64,000 bases of DNA from Haematococcus lacustris (Eukaryota > Chlorophyta > Chlorophyceae > Chlamydomonadales > Haematococcaceae). The position numbers and the translations under genes are program-made. Below the pieces are notes generated by a model. That model was given only the letters and a program-made list of their open reading frames with translations. It was not told where the DNA came from and did not search any database. Where the stretch lies: assembly GCA_030144725.1 (NCBI GenBank), contig JASKMD010000028.1, forward strand, positions 6,539,959-6,603,958, given 5' to 3'. Shown in pieces: positions 9,001-19,305 of the stretch. Position 1 is the first letter of the stretch. Each line of letters begins with the position of its first letter.

Positions 9001-11401
9001 CCAGGAGCGCAGCCCCAACAGCAGCCGCCTCTACCCTAACAAGGCCATCTGCGTGATGCCCCGGGGGGAGGGAGGGGTGGGGCTTCCCGACCTGGGGGTC
9101 ACCAGCACGGCCATGCTGGCGAAGATGCTGGCCCAGCTCTGGTCGCCCCGGGTTCGTCCCTGGCAGCCTCTGACTCACAGCCTGCTGGCAGACCCCTCCC
9201 ACGGCCTCAGCACGTGGGTCATCACCGACCCCACCGCCCCCCCCTCGCGAGGCATCAGCCCGCGGCTGCAAGCTCACGTGACGGCCCTGGCTGAGCTCAA
9301 GCTGTTCCGTGCGGTGCCCCCCGCTAGCCAGTCCTTCTTCTCGGTGCTGGCAGAGCCGCTGTGGTACAACGCGCAAGTCCGCATGAACCCAGCAGCTAGG
9401 GAGGCAGCAGCTGAGCAGGGTTGGACCCACGTCCGCCACGTGAGGGAGGCCCTGCATAGCCCCCAGCTGGAGGGGGAGGCCCGATGGGCTGCCGACCTGG
9501 TCAGGGCTTGCCTCCCCGAGCCCTGGCAGGGCATGGTGGACCGCCTGCAGCCTCCTCAGCCGGAGTGGGAGTGCCTGAGGGTTGGGCCAGGGGTGGGGTT
9601 TGTGATGCGGCGCACCCCCCTGCTCCAGCCCTCCCACTGGGTGGGCCCCAACGGCCGCCTCTACCCCCTAGACCCCACAGGGCAGGGGCCCCTAGGGGCT
9701 TTCTGGGCGGAGGGAGGGGCGGCCTGGGAGCCAGCTGCGGTGGCCCGACTCAACAAGCCCAGCTACAGGCTGACTCCGGAGGAGCGAGCCGCCCACCTCC
9801 GCCCTCTTCCCGCCCAGCATCACGTGGCGCAGGAGCAGGCTCAAGGGCAGGAGCAAGGAGGAGCCAGGGCGGTTGGCAGGGGCGGGGGGCGGGCAAGGGG
9901 GCGGGGCGGGGGCAGGGGGCGAGGGCGTGGAGGAGGTGGAGGGCGTAGGGGAGCAGGGGGCGGGGCGGGAGGGCAGGCTGCCGACCCAGCTGACGAGGGC
10001 CCTGGCACCTGGCCTAAGGAGGAGTGGCTCTTGGGCCCCTGGGCTCACCTGCAGCTGGACCCTCAGGTGTGGGGCATGGGCACCACCACCCTCCTGGACT
10101 TCTCTGTCAAGCATGCCAGGGTGCGCCTCCACCAGCTCCAGCGCGTCAGTGCCGACCCCCTCTACCCACCAGGTGGGGGCCTGTGGCCAGCGCTGTGGGG
10201 TGTGCGCCCCCCCCGGGCAGCGGGCGAACCGGAGGTGGCAGCGGTGGCTGATGGGGCCCTCAGGGAGCTGGAGCTCAAGTGGGAGGCCAGCGTGCAGCAG
10301 GTGGCAGGCCAGGGGGCAGCGGGGGAGCGGGAGCAGCAGGGCAGGGATGTGGAGGAGCGGCTCCCCGAGGAGGTGCAGGGCAGCCAACCGCCTCGTTGGC
10401 TTGACACCTCCGCCAGGGCGCACCAGCGACCCTCGCCGCAGATGAGGGCGGCCCAGCAGGCTGAGCGGCAGCTGGAGGCCCAGCAGCGGCGTGGGGGCAG
10501 GCAGCCAGTTGCTCAGCCCGCCCCCCGGGCCGACACCGCGGACCAGCTGGCTGTGGGTGTTCAGGCGGGCCAGCCGTGTGCGAAGGTGTGGAAGGAGCTG
10601 CTAGACCCCACCCTCCGTCGGGAGCATGTCATCGTGGCCTGGCGGGTGCTTCACGCCAGCCTCATGGTGGGGGCCTTGTGGGGTCACATCCTCAAGGGTG
10701 CGGCTGCCCCGGGCTCTTCCGCCTGCCGCTTCTGCCAGCCGGGGCACTTGGAGACCCTCACCCACGCCTTCCTGACCTGCCCCGCCGTGGTCCCAGCCTG
10801 GGAGTGGGTGCTGGACGTGTACGGCCGCCTCACAGGCACCCGCCCCCCCTCAGGCGACGCCATGCTGCTCCTCAGTGGGCGCCCCACCCGCGGCGAGGCC
10901 CCCCCCTTTCAGCCCTCTGACAGCCTGCTGTGGCTGCGGCTGCGCGTTGCCTACCTGGGCGCAGTGTGGCGCCTCCGCAGCTCAGGAGCCGCTACAGCCC
11001 TGCAGCCACAACAGGTGGCGAGGCGGGTCGTGGAGGAGGTCATCTCCACCCTCACCACGGCCGTCAAGCGGGACTGGCATCGGGTGGGGAGGGACATCCG
11101 CGTGGGCCTCTGCGGCGCTGTGCCCTCCACTTGGTTCAAGGGAAAGGACCCGGAGCTGGACGCTGCCCACTTCGACCAGCTGTGGCCCGAGGCGTCGGGG
11201 GGCTGGTTTGCCAAGCAGCCCAGGAGGGAGCGGAGGGGAGGGCAGGAGGGGGCAGAGGGGAGGGTTGGGGCAGGAGGAGTGGAGGAGGAGAGGGCAGCAG
11301 GGAGGCCTAGGCATGGGGAGGGCAGGGCGCAGGGGGGGGGAGAGCTAGTGGTTCGCCTCTCCTTGCAGTGGCCCGTCCCCTTCCCCGTCGAGCCAGCCTG
11401 A
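6047..11401 (+). CDS. LINE-1 ORF2: APE endonuclease-reverse transcriptase-CCHC protein
   Basis: This protein nicks target DNA and copies LINE RNA at the nick. The ATG follows the ORF1 TAG by two bases (TAGCCATG). An N-terminal exonuclease-endonuclease-phosphatase (APE) domain covers about residues 8-262: catalytic Glu45 in FLQE, GDFN at 160-163, a LDRWYVS motif near 235, and TDH at 257-259. The reverse transcriptase covers about 560-800: VPKAGKP, GYRPITLLN, LDLAGAYD near 662-669, and YADD at 778-781. The strand-3 motif reads LLQGSGASPL instead of the usual RQGDPLSP. A Gly-rich insert (about 824-885) follows YADD and a Gly/Arg-rich basic linker lies at about 1264-1315. A CCHC finger is at Cys1560, Cys1563, His1573 and Cys1578 (zf-RVT type). 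At 1784 residues it is long for an L1-type ORF2 because of these linkers. It is open from end to end, so this copy could be the active source. Confidence 0.93.
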   Translation: MQRPGVAASFLAVTLNVQGLAQPHKLQALLDWAADSPAQVVFLQECHRAESVWQWAEAHSGAKPAWRGQWFYTPGTGSSQGCLVLVKPSTILQGCTQVQLQAEGAQGRVLRVDGELAGRPVSLVCVYAPAQQAERPAFYAECLPACLPPAADRRLLLMGGDFNCILAPVDRVGIPQGSQHGEAWVGSRGQGAEQLRQLVGERGLVDPWRHLHPSKRDLTHFSERWQTGARLDRWYVSEELVQWQMDSAIQGVLPVPTDHRPVSVAVCPPDLPLTVPAPWQLHPAHLDNPDLLDCLKDFLQAEALYHEAASQLGLPRDGHRARWARIKQGLAMRAQHFLRAQRRAQRDLQQRREKAAAVARAHLVRQLVRVEREGEAEVQAAQHLGEAAALAGVGAREQGAQQSLLASAVLDQYYGDRSSFYFYHRDQPAHTPTLISSLQLPGQPGQPADLTTPAGVKAACRAFQQHYSAAEPTGVYAAKPVDTAARATLLGSLTSHLTPTQARAAEGPDGIPMLSEEELGRALQGCAHSKAPGLDGLPMEVYDRLWVELGRPLRAMLREALADTADPAPLAEFLTGIITLVPKAGKPRDQVAGYRPITLLNCDVRLVARAVEDRLQLPLDLLVSPSQSAFILGRDISDSVQFHLGLLEYLQQRGSPAWLLLLDLAGAYDNVSWGLLQDTMEAMGFCREGHVRWAQLLHRGATSQVLVNGHLTDSFPLASGLLQGSGASPLYWCIVLQPLVSYLSSLQLAGRISTPTIPSSPLAMHRAALTPALPSKEYADDLTIVVLDRVRDGKVVVEALGLFRAAGGPALSVSKSSALPCAQPEPGGNQGARAPRGRGGRRGGDGGEGGGQGQVGEQGLGGGLGEGGGQGQQQGGQEQGGEQEPEVVIPAVRAGVPVRHLGVPLGAASYAATSEAAFGGAAAAMMAASLPWRPQGLNLLGRVQVAQQCLASKSIYQMAFVQPSAPLTQAMAAAVNRFVAASDLPQERSPNSSRLYPNKAICVMPRGEGGVGLPDLGVTSTAMLAKMLAQLWSPRVRPWQPLTHSLLADPSHGLSTWVITDPTAPPSRGISPRLQAHVTALAELKLFRAVPPASQSFFSVLAEPLWYNAQVRMNPAAREAAAEQGWTHVRHVREALHSPQLEGEARWAADLVRACLPEPWQGMVDRLQPPQPEWECLRVGPGVGFVMRRTPLLQPSHWVGPNGRLYPLDPTGQGPLGAFWAEGGAAWEPAAVARLNKPSYRLTPEERAAHLRPLPAQHHVAQEQAQGQEQGGARAVGRGGGRARGRGGGRGRGRGGGGGRRGAGGGAGGQAADPADEGPGTWPKEEWLLGPWAHLQLDPQVWGMGTTTLLDFSVKHARVRLHQLQRVSADPLYPPGGGLWPALWGVRPPRAAGEPEVAAVADGALRELELKWEASVQQVAGQGAAGEREQQGRDVEERLPEEVQGSQPPRWLDTSARAHQRPSPQMRAAQQAERQLEAQQRRGGRQPVAQPAPRADTADQLAVGVQAGQPCAKVWKELLDPTLRREHVIVAWRVLHASLMVGALWGHILKGAAAPGSSACRFCQPGHLETLTHAFLTCPAVVPAWEWVLDVYGRLTGTRPPSGDAMLLLSGRPTRGEAPPFQPSDSLLWLRLRVAYLGAVWRLRSSGAATALQPQQVARRVVEEVISTLTTAVKRDWHRVGRDIRVGLCGAVPSTWFKGKDPELDAAHFDQLWPEASGGWFAKQPRRERRGGQEGAEGRVGAGGVEEERAAGRPRHGEGRAQGGGELVVRLSLQWPVPFPVEPA

Positions 11402-11857
11402 GCTTCAGGGTTGCTGGTGGGGGCTTAGGGCGTTCGGTGGGTGGGGTGGGCTAGGCTTCGGGGGGCTGTCTGGGTGTCAGGGGACCGGGGGCTTAGGTGG
11501 TCTTGGTATCAGCGTTGGGGGTAGGGTTCTAGGTTTCAGGTCGAGGGGCGGAACTTAGGCTCGGGTGGGTAGTTTTGTGGGGAGGGTATGGGGAGGGTCT
11601 GGGGAGGTGAGCTAGGGTGGAGGGCGTTGGTGTGGGGGAGTGTCTTGACGTTGTCCTAGGGAGGGGGTTGCTTGGGTTGTGTGGACCTTTGCATGTGGGG
11701 TGTGGACCTTTGCTTGGGGTGTGTGGACCGCTGTGTTTGGGTGGGGTGCTTGGGGCTCGTGTATGGGGGAACCTTGTTTTGTAGTAGTCTTCTCTTTTCA
11801 TCTTTTCTTTAGTGTCACTCTCTCTCTTGTAATGCTCCTCCATCAGAAAAAAAAAAA
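11402..11857 (+). other. LINE-1 3' UTR and A11 tail
   Basis: This 445-bp non-coding tail ends CTCTCTCTTGTAATGCTCC, then ATCAG and eleven A residues. Its reverse complement opens every - strand unit of the arrays at 12543-20993, 45513 and 57816-61189, which fixes the LINE 3' end. Confidence 0.9.
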
Positions 11858-12542
11858 GAGCAAGGGTCGGGTAAGGCGTGGGCGATCCAAAACCATCAAA
11901 GAAGCCACGGCGGGGCAGGTCAGGAGGGCGTGGGTTAGAGTCTCCAGGTGCCCCGGCGGGCAGAAGCGGCAGGCGGACGAGCCCGGGGCAGCCGTACCCT
12001 TGAGGATGTGGCCCCACAAGGCCCCCACCATGAGGCTGGCGTGAAGCACCCGCCAGACCACGATGACATGCTCCCGGCGGAGGGTGGGGTCTAGCAGCTC
12101 CTTCCACACCTTCGCACACGGCTGGCCCGCCTGAGCACCCACAACCAGCTGGTCCACGGTGTCGGCCCGGGGGCCGGGCTGAGCAACTGGCTGCCTGCCC
12201 CCACGCCGCTGCTTGGCCTCCAGCTGCCGCTCATGCTGCTCGGCTGCCCTCTCCCGCGGCGAGGGACGTTGGTGCTCCCTGGCGGAGGTGTCAAGCCAGC
12301 GAGGCGGTTGGCTGCCCTGCACCTCCTCGGGAAGCCCCTCCTCCACATCCCAGCCCTGCTGTTCCCGCTCCCCCGCTGCCCCCTGGTCTGCCACCTGCTG
12401 CGCGCTGGCCTCCCATTTGAGCTCCAGCTCTCTCAGCCATCAGCCACCGCTGCCACCTCCGGTTCGCCTGCTGCCCGGGGGAGGCGCACACCCCACAGCG
12501 CAGGCCACAGGCCCCCACTGGGTGGGTAGAGGGGGTCGGCAC
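11858..12542 (-). pseudogene. Chimeric LINE fragment: ORF2 C-terminus fused to ORF1 piece
   Basis: Read on the - strand, about 640 bp of ORF2 (from GTGCCGAC to the CCHC finger, CRFC...HALLTCP) is joined to ORF1 sequence encoding [11 protein letters not shown]. The ORF2 reading frame continues across the junction (open frame 12394-11843). The same junction occurs at about 44870 and 57170, where the ORF1 part extends about 290 bp further before meeting Copia sequence. Here that part has been replaced by the LINE-1 tail. So LINE-1 landed in an existing copy of this composite. Confidence 0.75.
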
Positions 12543-14233
12543 TTTTTTTTTTTTGATGGAGGAGCATTACAAGAGAGAGAGTGACACTAAAGAAAAGATG
12601 ATAAGGGAAGACTACCACAAAACAAGTTTCCCCCATACACGAGCCCCAAGCACCCCACCCAAACACAGCGGTCCACACACCCCAAGTAAAGGTCCACACC
12701 CCACATGCAAAGGTCCACACAACCCAAGCAACCCCCTCCCTAGGACAACGTCAAGACACTCCCCCACACCAACGCCCTCCACCCTAGCTCACCTCCCCAG
12801 ACCCACCCCATACCCTCCCCACAAAACGACCCACACGAGCCTAGGTTCCGCCCCTCGACCTGAAATCGAGAACCCTACCCCCAACGCTCAAACCAAGACC
12901 ACCTAAGCCCCCGGTCCCCTGACACCCAAACAGCCCCCCGAAGCCTAGCCCACCCCACCCACCGAACGCCCTAAGCCCCCACCAGCAACCCTGCAGCTCA
13001 GGCTGGCTCGACGGGGAAGGGGACGGGCCACTGCAAGGAGAGGCGAACCCCTGCGCCCTGCCCTCCCCATGCCTAGGCCTCCCTGCTGCCCTCTCCTCCT
13101 CCACTCCTCCTGCCCCAACGCTCCCCTCTGCCCCCTCCTGCCCTCCCCTCCGCTCCCTCCTAAGCTGCTTGGCAAACCAGCCCCCCGACGCCTCGGGCCA
13201 CAGCTGGTCGAAGTGGGCAGCGTCCAGCTCCGGGTCCTTTCCCTTGAACCAGGTGGAGGGCACAGCGCGCAGAGGCCCACGCGGATGTCCCTCCCCACCC
13301 GATGCCAATCCCGCTTGACGGCCGTGGTGAGGGTGGAGATGACCTCCTCCACGACCCGCCTCGCCACCTGTTGTGGCTGCAGGGCTGTAGCGGCTCCTGA
13401 GCTGCGGAGGCGCCACACTGCGCCCAGGTAGGCAACGCGCAGCCGCAGCCACAGCAGGCTGTCAGGGGGCTGAAAGGGGAGGGCCTCGCCGCAGGTGGGG
13501 CGCCCACTGAGGAGCAGCATGGCGTCGCCTGAGGGGGGGCGGGTGCCTGTGAGGCGGCCGCACACGTCCAACACCCACTCCCAGGCTGGGACCACGGCGG
13601 GGCAGGTCAGGAAGGCGTGGGTGAGGGTCTCCAAGTGCCCCGGCTGGCAGAAGCGGCAGGCGGAAGAGCCCGGGGCAGCCGTACCCTTGAGGATGTGGCC
13701 CCACAAGGCCCCCACCATAAGGCTGGCGTGAAGCACCCGCCAGGCCACGATGACATGCTCCCGACGGAGGGTGGGGTCTAGCAACTCCTTCCACACCTTC
13801 GCACACGGCCGGCCCGCCTGAACACCCACAGCCAGCTGGTCCGCGGTGTCGGCCCGGGGGGCGGGCTGAGCAACTGGCTACCTGCCCCCACGCCGCTGCT
13901 GGGCCTCCAGCTGCCGCTCAGCCTGCTGGGCCGCCCTCATCTGCGGCGAGGGTCGCTGGTGCGCCCTGGCGGAGGTGTCAAGCCAGCGAGGCGGTTGGCT
14001 GCCCTGCACCTCCTCGGGAAGCCGCTCCTCCACATCCCAGCCCTGCTGTTCCCGCTCCCCCGCTGCCCCCTGGTCTGCCACCTGCTGCGCGCTGGCCTCC
14101 CATTTGAGCTCCAGCTCCCTCAGGGCCCTATCAGCCACCGCTGCCACCTCCGGTTCGCCTGCTGCCCGGGGGAGGCGCACACCCCACAGCGCAGGCCACA
14201 GGCCCCCACTGGGTGGGTAGAGGGGGTCGGCAC
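12543..14233 (-). mobile_element. LINE 3'-end unit U1 (5'-truncated)
   Basis: T12 tail, 3' UTR, then a decayed ORF2 C-terminus (12998-14233). It has a one-base loss in the run equivalent to LINE-1 GCGGCGC near 11115, which shifts the frame after the CCHC region, and a CAG to TAG stop next to QRRGGR. It carries the longer CTCAGGGCCCTATCAGCC variant near its 5' end. It also has a private variant, CCTAAGCTG near 13160 (other units: CCTGGGCTG or CCTGGGTTG). Confidence 0.88.
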
Positions 14234-15925
14234 TTTTTTTTTTTTTGATGGAGGAGCATTACAAGAGAGAGAGTGACACTAAAGAAAAGATGATAAGGGA
14301 AGACTACCACAAAACAAGTTTCCCCCATACACGAGCCCCAAGCACCCCACCCAAACACAGCGGTCCACACACCCCAAGTAAAGGTCCACACCCCACATGC
14401 AAAGGTCCACACAACCCAAGCAACCCCCTCCCTAGGACAACGTCAAGACACTCCCCCACACCAACGCCCTCCACCCTAGCTCACCTCCCCAGACCCACCC
14501 CATACCCTCCCCACAAAACTACCCACACGAGCCTAGGTTCCGCCCCTCGACCTGAAATCGAGAACCCTACCCCCAACGCTCAAACCAAGACCACCTAAGC
14601 CCCCGGTCCCCTGACACCCAAACAGCCCCCCGAAGCCTAGCCCACCCCACCCACCGAACGCCCTAAGCCCCCACCAGCAACCCTGCAGCTCAGGCTGGCT
14701 CGACGGGGAAGGGGACGGGCCACTGCAAGGAGAGGCGAACCCCTGCGCCCTGCCCTCCCCATGCCTAGGCCTCCCTGCTGCCCTCTCCTCCTCCACTCCT
14801 CCTGCCCCAACGCTCCCCTCTGCCCCCTCCTGCCCTCCCCTCCGCTCCCTCCTGGGTTGCTTGGCAAACCAGCCCCCCGACGCCTCGGGCCACAGCTGGT
14901 CGAAGTGGGCAGCGTCCAGCTCCGGGTCCTTTCCCTTGAACCAGGTGGAGGGCACAGCGCGCAGAGGCCCACGCGGATGTCCCTCCCCACCCGATGCCAA
15001 TCCCGCTTGACGGCCGTGGTGAGGGTGGAGATGACCTCCTCCACGACCCGCCTCGCCACCTGTTGTGGCTGCAGGGCTGTAGCGGCTCCTGAGCTGCGGA
15101 GGCGCCACACTGCGCCCAGGTAGGCAACGCGCAGCCGCAGCCACAGCAGGCTGTCAGGGGGCTGAAAGGGGAGGGCCTCGCCGCAGGTGGGGCGCCCACT
15201 GAGGAGCAGCATGGCGTCGCCTGAGGGGGGGCGGGTGCCTGTGAGGCGGCCGCACACGTCCAACACCCACTCCCAGGCTGGGACCACGGCGGGGCAGGTC
15301 AGGAAGGCGTGGGTGAGGGTCTCCAAGTGCCCCGGCTGGCAGAAGCGGCAGGCGGAAGAGCCCGGGGCAGCCGTACCCTTGAGGATGTGGCCCCACAAGG
15401 CCCCCACCATAAGGCTGGCGTGAAGCACCCGCCAGGCCACGATGACATGCTCCCGACGGAGGGTGGGGTCTAGCAACTCCTTCCACACCTTCGCACACGG
15501 CCGGCCCGCCTGAACACCCACAGCCAGCTGGTCCGCGGTGTCGGCCCGGGGGGCGGGCTGAGCAACTGGCTACCTGCCCCCACGCCGCTGCTGGGCCTCC
15601 AGCTGCCGCTCAGCCTGCTGGGCCGCCCTCATCTGCGGCGAGGGTCGCTGGTGCGCCCTGGCGGAGGTGTCAAGCCAGCGAGGCGGTTGGCTGCCCTGCA
15701 CCTCCTCGGGAAGCCGCTCCTCCACATCCCAGCCCTGCTGTTCCCGCTCCCCCGCTGCCCCCTGGTCTGCCACCTGCTGCGCGCTGGCCTCCCATTTGAG
15801 CTCCAGCTCCCTCAGGGCCCTATCAGCCACCGCTGCCACCTCCGGTTCGCCTGCTGCCCGGGGGGGGCGCACACCCCACAGCGCAGGCCACAGGCCCCCA
15901 CTGGGTGGGTAGAGGGGGTCGGCAC
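14234..15925 (-). mobile_element. LINE 3'-end unit U2 (5'-truncated)
   Basis: T13 tail. Same frameshift and same TAG stop as U1 and the same long CTATCAGCC variant. It differs from U1 by CCTGGGTTG near 14855, which it shares with U3. Confidence 0.88.
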
Positions 15926-17616
15926 TTTTTTTTTTTTGATGGAGGAGCATTACAAGAGAGAGAGTGACACTAAAGAAAAGATGATAAGGGAAGACTACCA
16001 CAAAACAAGTTTCCCCCATACACGAGCCCCAAGCACCCCACCCAAACACAGCGGTCCACACACCCCAAGTAAAGGTCCACACCCCACATGCAAAGGTCCA
16101 CACAACCCAAGCAACCCCCTCCCTAGGACAACGTCAAGACACTCCCCCACACCAACGCCCTCCACCCTAGCTCACCTCCCCAGACCCACCCCATACCCTC
16201 CCCACAAAACTACCCACACGAGCCTAGGTTCCGCCCCTCGACCTGAAATCGAGAACCCTACCCCCAACGCTCAAACCAAGACCACCTAAGCCCCCGGTCC
16301 CCTGACACCCAAACAGCCCCCCGAAGCCTAGCCCACCCCACCCACCGAACGCCCTAAGCCCCCACCAGCAACCCTGCAGCTCAGGCTGGCTCGACGGGGA
16401 AGGGGACGGGCCACTGCAAGGAGAGGCGAACCCCTGCGCCCTGCCCTCCCCATGCCTAGGCCTCCCTGCTGCCCTCTCCTCCTCCACTCCTCCTGCCCCA
16501 ACGCTCCCCTCTGCCCCCTCCTGCCCTCCCCTCCGCTCCCTCCTGGGTTGCTTGGCAAACCAGCCCCCCGACGCCTCGGGCCACAGCTGGTCGAAGTGGG
16601 CAGCGTCCAGCTCCGGGTCCTTTCCCTTGAACCAGGTGGAGGGCACAGCGCGCAGAGGCCCACGCGGATGTCCCTCCCCACCCGATGCCAATCCCGCTTG
16701 ACGGCCGTGGTGAGGGTGGAGATGACCTCCTCCACGACCCGCCTCGCCACCTGTTGTGGCTGCAGGGCTGTAGCGGCTCCTGAGCTGCGGAGGCGCCACA
16801 CTGCGCCCAGGTAGGCAACGCGCAGCCGCAGCCACAGCAGGCTGTCAGGGGGCTGAAAGGGGAGGGCCTCGCCGCAGGTGGGGCGCCCACTGAGGAGCAG
16901 CATGGCGTCGCCTGAGGGGGGGCGGGTGCCTGTGAGGCGGCCGCACACGTCCAACACCCACTCCCAGGCTGGGACCACGGCGGGGCAGGTCAGGAAGGCG
17001 TGGGTGAGGGTCTCCAAGTGCCCCGGCTGGCAGAAGCGGCAGGCGGAAGAGCCCGGGGCAGCCGTACCCTTGAGGATGTGGCCCCACAAGGCCCCCACCA
17101 TAAGGCTGGCGTGAAGCACCCGCCAGGCCACGATGACATGCTCCCGACGGAGGGTGGGGTCTAGCAACTCCTTCCACACCTTCGCACACGGCCGGCCCGC
17201 CTGAACACCCACAGCCAGCTGGTCCGCGGTGTCGGCCCGGGGGGCGGGCTGAGCAACTGGCTACCTGCCCCCACGCCGCTGCTGGGCCTCCAGCTGCCGC
17301 TCAGCCTGCTGGGCCGCCCTCATCTGCGGCGAGGGTCGCTGGTGCGCCCTGGCGGAGGTGTCAAGCCAGCGAGGCGGTTGGCTGCCCTGCACCTCCTCGG
17401 GAAGCCGCTCCTCCACATCCCAGCCCTGCTGTTCCCGCTCCCCCGCTGCCCCCTGGTCTGCCACCTGCTGCGCGCTGGCCTCCCATTTGAGCTCCAGCTC
17501 CCTCAGGGCCCTATCAGCCACCGCTGCCACCTCCGGTTCGCCTGCTGCCCGGGGGGGGCGCACACCCCACAGCGCAGGCCACAGGCCCCCACTGGGTGGG
17601 TAGAGGGGGTCGGCAC
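15926..17616 (-). mobile_element. LINE 3'-end unit U3 (5'-truncated)
   Basis: T12 tail. Nearly identical to U2, including CCTGGGTTG and a GGGGGGGCGCAC run (eight Gs) where U1 has GGGGGAGGCGCAC. Shared private variants of U2 and U3 suggest duplication of one from the other. Confidence 0.88.
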
Positions 17617-19305
17617 TTTTTTTTTTTTGATGGAGGAGCATTACAAGAGAGAGAGTGACACTAAAGAAAAGATGATAAGGGAAGACTACCACAAAACAAG
17701 GTTCCCCCATACACGAGCCCCAAGCACCCCACCCAAACACAGCGGTCCACACACCCCAAGTAAAGGTCCACACCCCACATGCAAAGGTCCACACAACCCA
17801 AGCAACCCCCTCCCTAGGACAACGTCAAGACACTCCCCCACACCAACGCCCTCCACCCTAGCTCACCTCCCCAGACCCACCCCATACCCTCCCCACAAAA
17901 CTACCCACACGAGCCTAGGTTCCGCCCCTCGACCTGAAATCGAGAACCCTACCCCCAACGCTCAAACCAAGACCACCTAAGCCCCCGGTCCCCTGACACC
18001 CAAACAGCCCCCCGAAGCCTAGCCCACCCCACCCACCGAACGCCCTAAGCCCCCACCAGCAACCCTGCAGCTCAGGCTGGCTCGACGGGGAAGGGGACGG
18101 GCCACTGCAAGGAGAGGCGAACCCCTGCGCCCTGCCCTCCCCATGCCTAGGCCTCCCTGCTGCCCTCTCCTCCTCCACTCCTCCTGCCCCAACGCTCCCC
18201 TCTGCCCCCTCCTGCCCTCCCCTCCGCTCCCTCCTGGGCTGCTTGGCAAACCAGCCCCCCGACGCCTCGGGCCACAGCTGGTCGAAGTGGGCAGCGTCCA
18301 GCTCCGGGTCCTTTCCCTTGAACCAGGTGGAGGGCACAGCGCGCAGAGGCCCACGCGGATGTCCCTCCCCACCCGATGCCAATCCCGCTTGACGGCCGTG
18401 GTGAGGGTGGAGATGACCTCCTCCACGACCCGCCTCGCCACCTGTTGTGGCTGCAGGGCTGTAGCGGCTCCTGAGCTGCGGAGGCGCCACACTGCGCCCA
18501 GGTAGGCAACGCGCAGCCGCAGCCACAGCAGGCTGTCAGGGGGCTGAAAGGGGAGGGCCTCGCCGCAGGTGGGGCGCCCACTGAGGAGCAGCATGGCGTC
18601 GCCTGAGGGGGGGCGGGTGCCTGTGAGGCGGCCGCACACGTCCAACACCCACTCCCAGGCTGGGACCACGGCGGGGCAGGTCAGGAAGGCGTGGGTGAGG
18701 GTCTCCAAGTGCCCCGGCTGGCAGAAGCGGCAGGCGGAAGAGCCCGGGGCAGCCGTACCCTTGAGGATGTGGCCCCCACAAGGCCCCCACCATGAGGCTG
18801 GCGTGAAGCACCCGCCAGGCCACGATGACATGCTCCCGACGGAGGGTGGGGTCTAGCAACTCCTTCCACACCTTCGCACACGGCCGGCCCGCCTGAACAC
18901 CCACAGCCAGCTGGTCCGCGGTGTCGGCCCGGGGGGCGGGCTGAGCAACTGGCTGCCTGCCCCCACGCCGCTGCTGGGCCTCCAGCTGCCGCTCAGCCTG
19001 CTGGGCCGCCCTCATCCCGCGGCGAGGGACGCTGGTGCGCCCTGGCGGAGGTGTCAAGCCAGCGAGGCGGTTGGCTGCCCTGCACCTCCTCGGGAAGCCG
19101 CTCCTCCACATCCCAGCCCTGCTGTTCCCGCTCCCCCGCTGCCCCCTGGTCTGCCACCTGCTGCGCGCTGGCCTCCCATTTGAGCTCCAGCTCTCTCAGC
19201 CATCAGCCACCGCTGCCACCTCCGGTTCGCCTGCTGCCCGGGGGAGGCGCACACCCCACAGCGCAGGCCACAGGCCCCCACTGGGTGGGTAGAGGGGGTC
19301 GGCAC
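17617..19305 (-). mobile_element. LINE 3'-end unit U4 (5'-truncated)
   Basis: T12 tail. An extra C near 18776 (GTGGCCCCCACA) breaks the finger-encoding frame. It lacks the TAG stop of its neighbours (GGCTGCCTGCC at about 18952) and carries the short CTCTCAGCCATCAGCC variant and CCCGCGGCGAGGGACG near 19018, as in the composite loci. It is therefore a mosaic of two unit types. Confidence 0.85.

Larger units (their letters stand above)
318..11857 (+). mobile_element. LINE-1: near full-length APE-type non-LTR retrotransposon
   Basis: This is the most complete of four LINE copies in the window: 5' leader, ORF1 (one frameshift), ORF2 (intact), 3' UTR and an 11-A tail at 11847-11857. The left boundary is inferred from where homology to the composite locus at 44221-44535 stops. 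The right boundary is the A tail. The flanking sequences (ending CCTTAC on the left, starting GAGCAAGGG on the right) are both found in the composite at 44526-44830 but about 290 bp apart, so the insertion seems to have replaced that interval and shows no target-site duplication. ORF2 layout (endonuclease, reverse transcriptase, C-terminal CCHC) is that of L1-like elements. A Zepp-like assignment is a guess. Confidence 0.85.

Noticed and set aside
12553..12906. 117-codon frame repeated in each LINE unit (EEHYKRESDTKE)
   Set aside because: It is the antisense of the LINE 3' UTR with a non-ATG start, and its repetition follows from the tandem copies.
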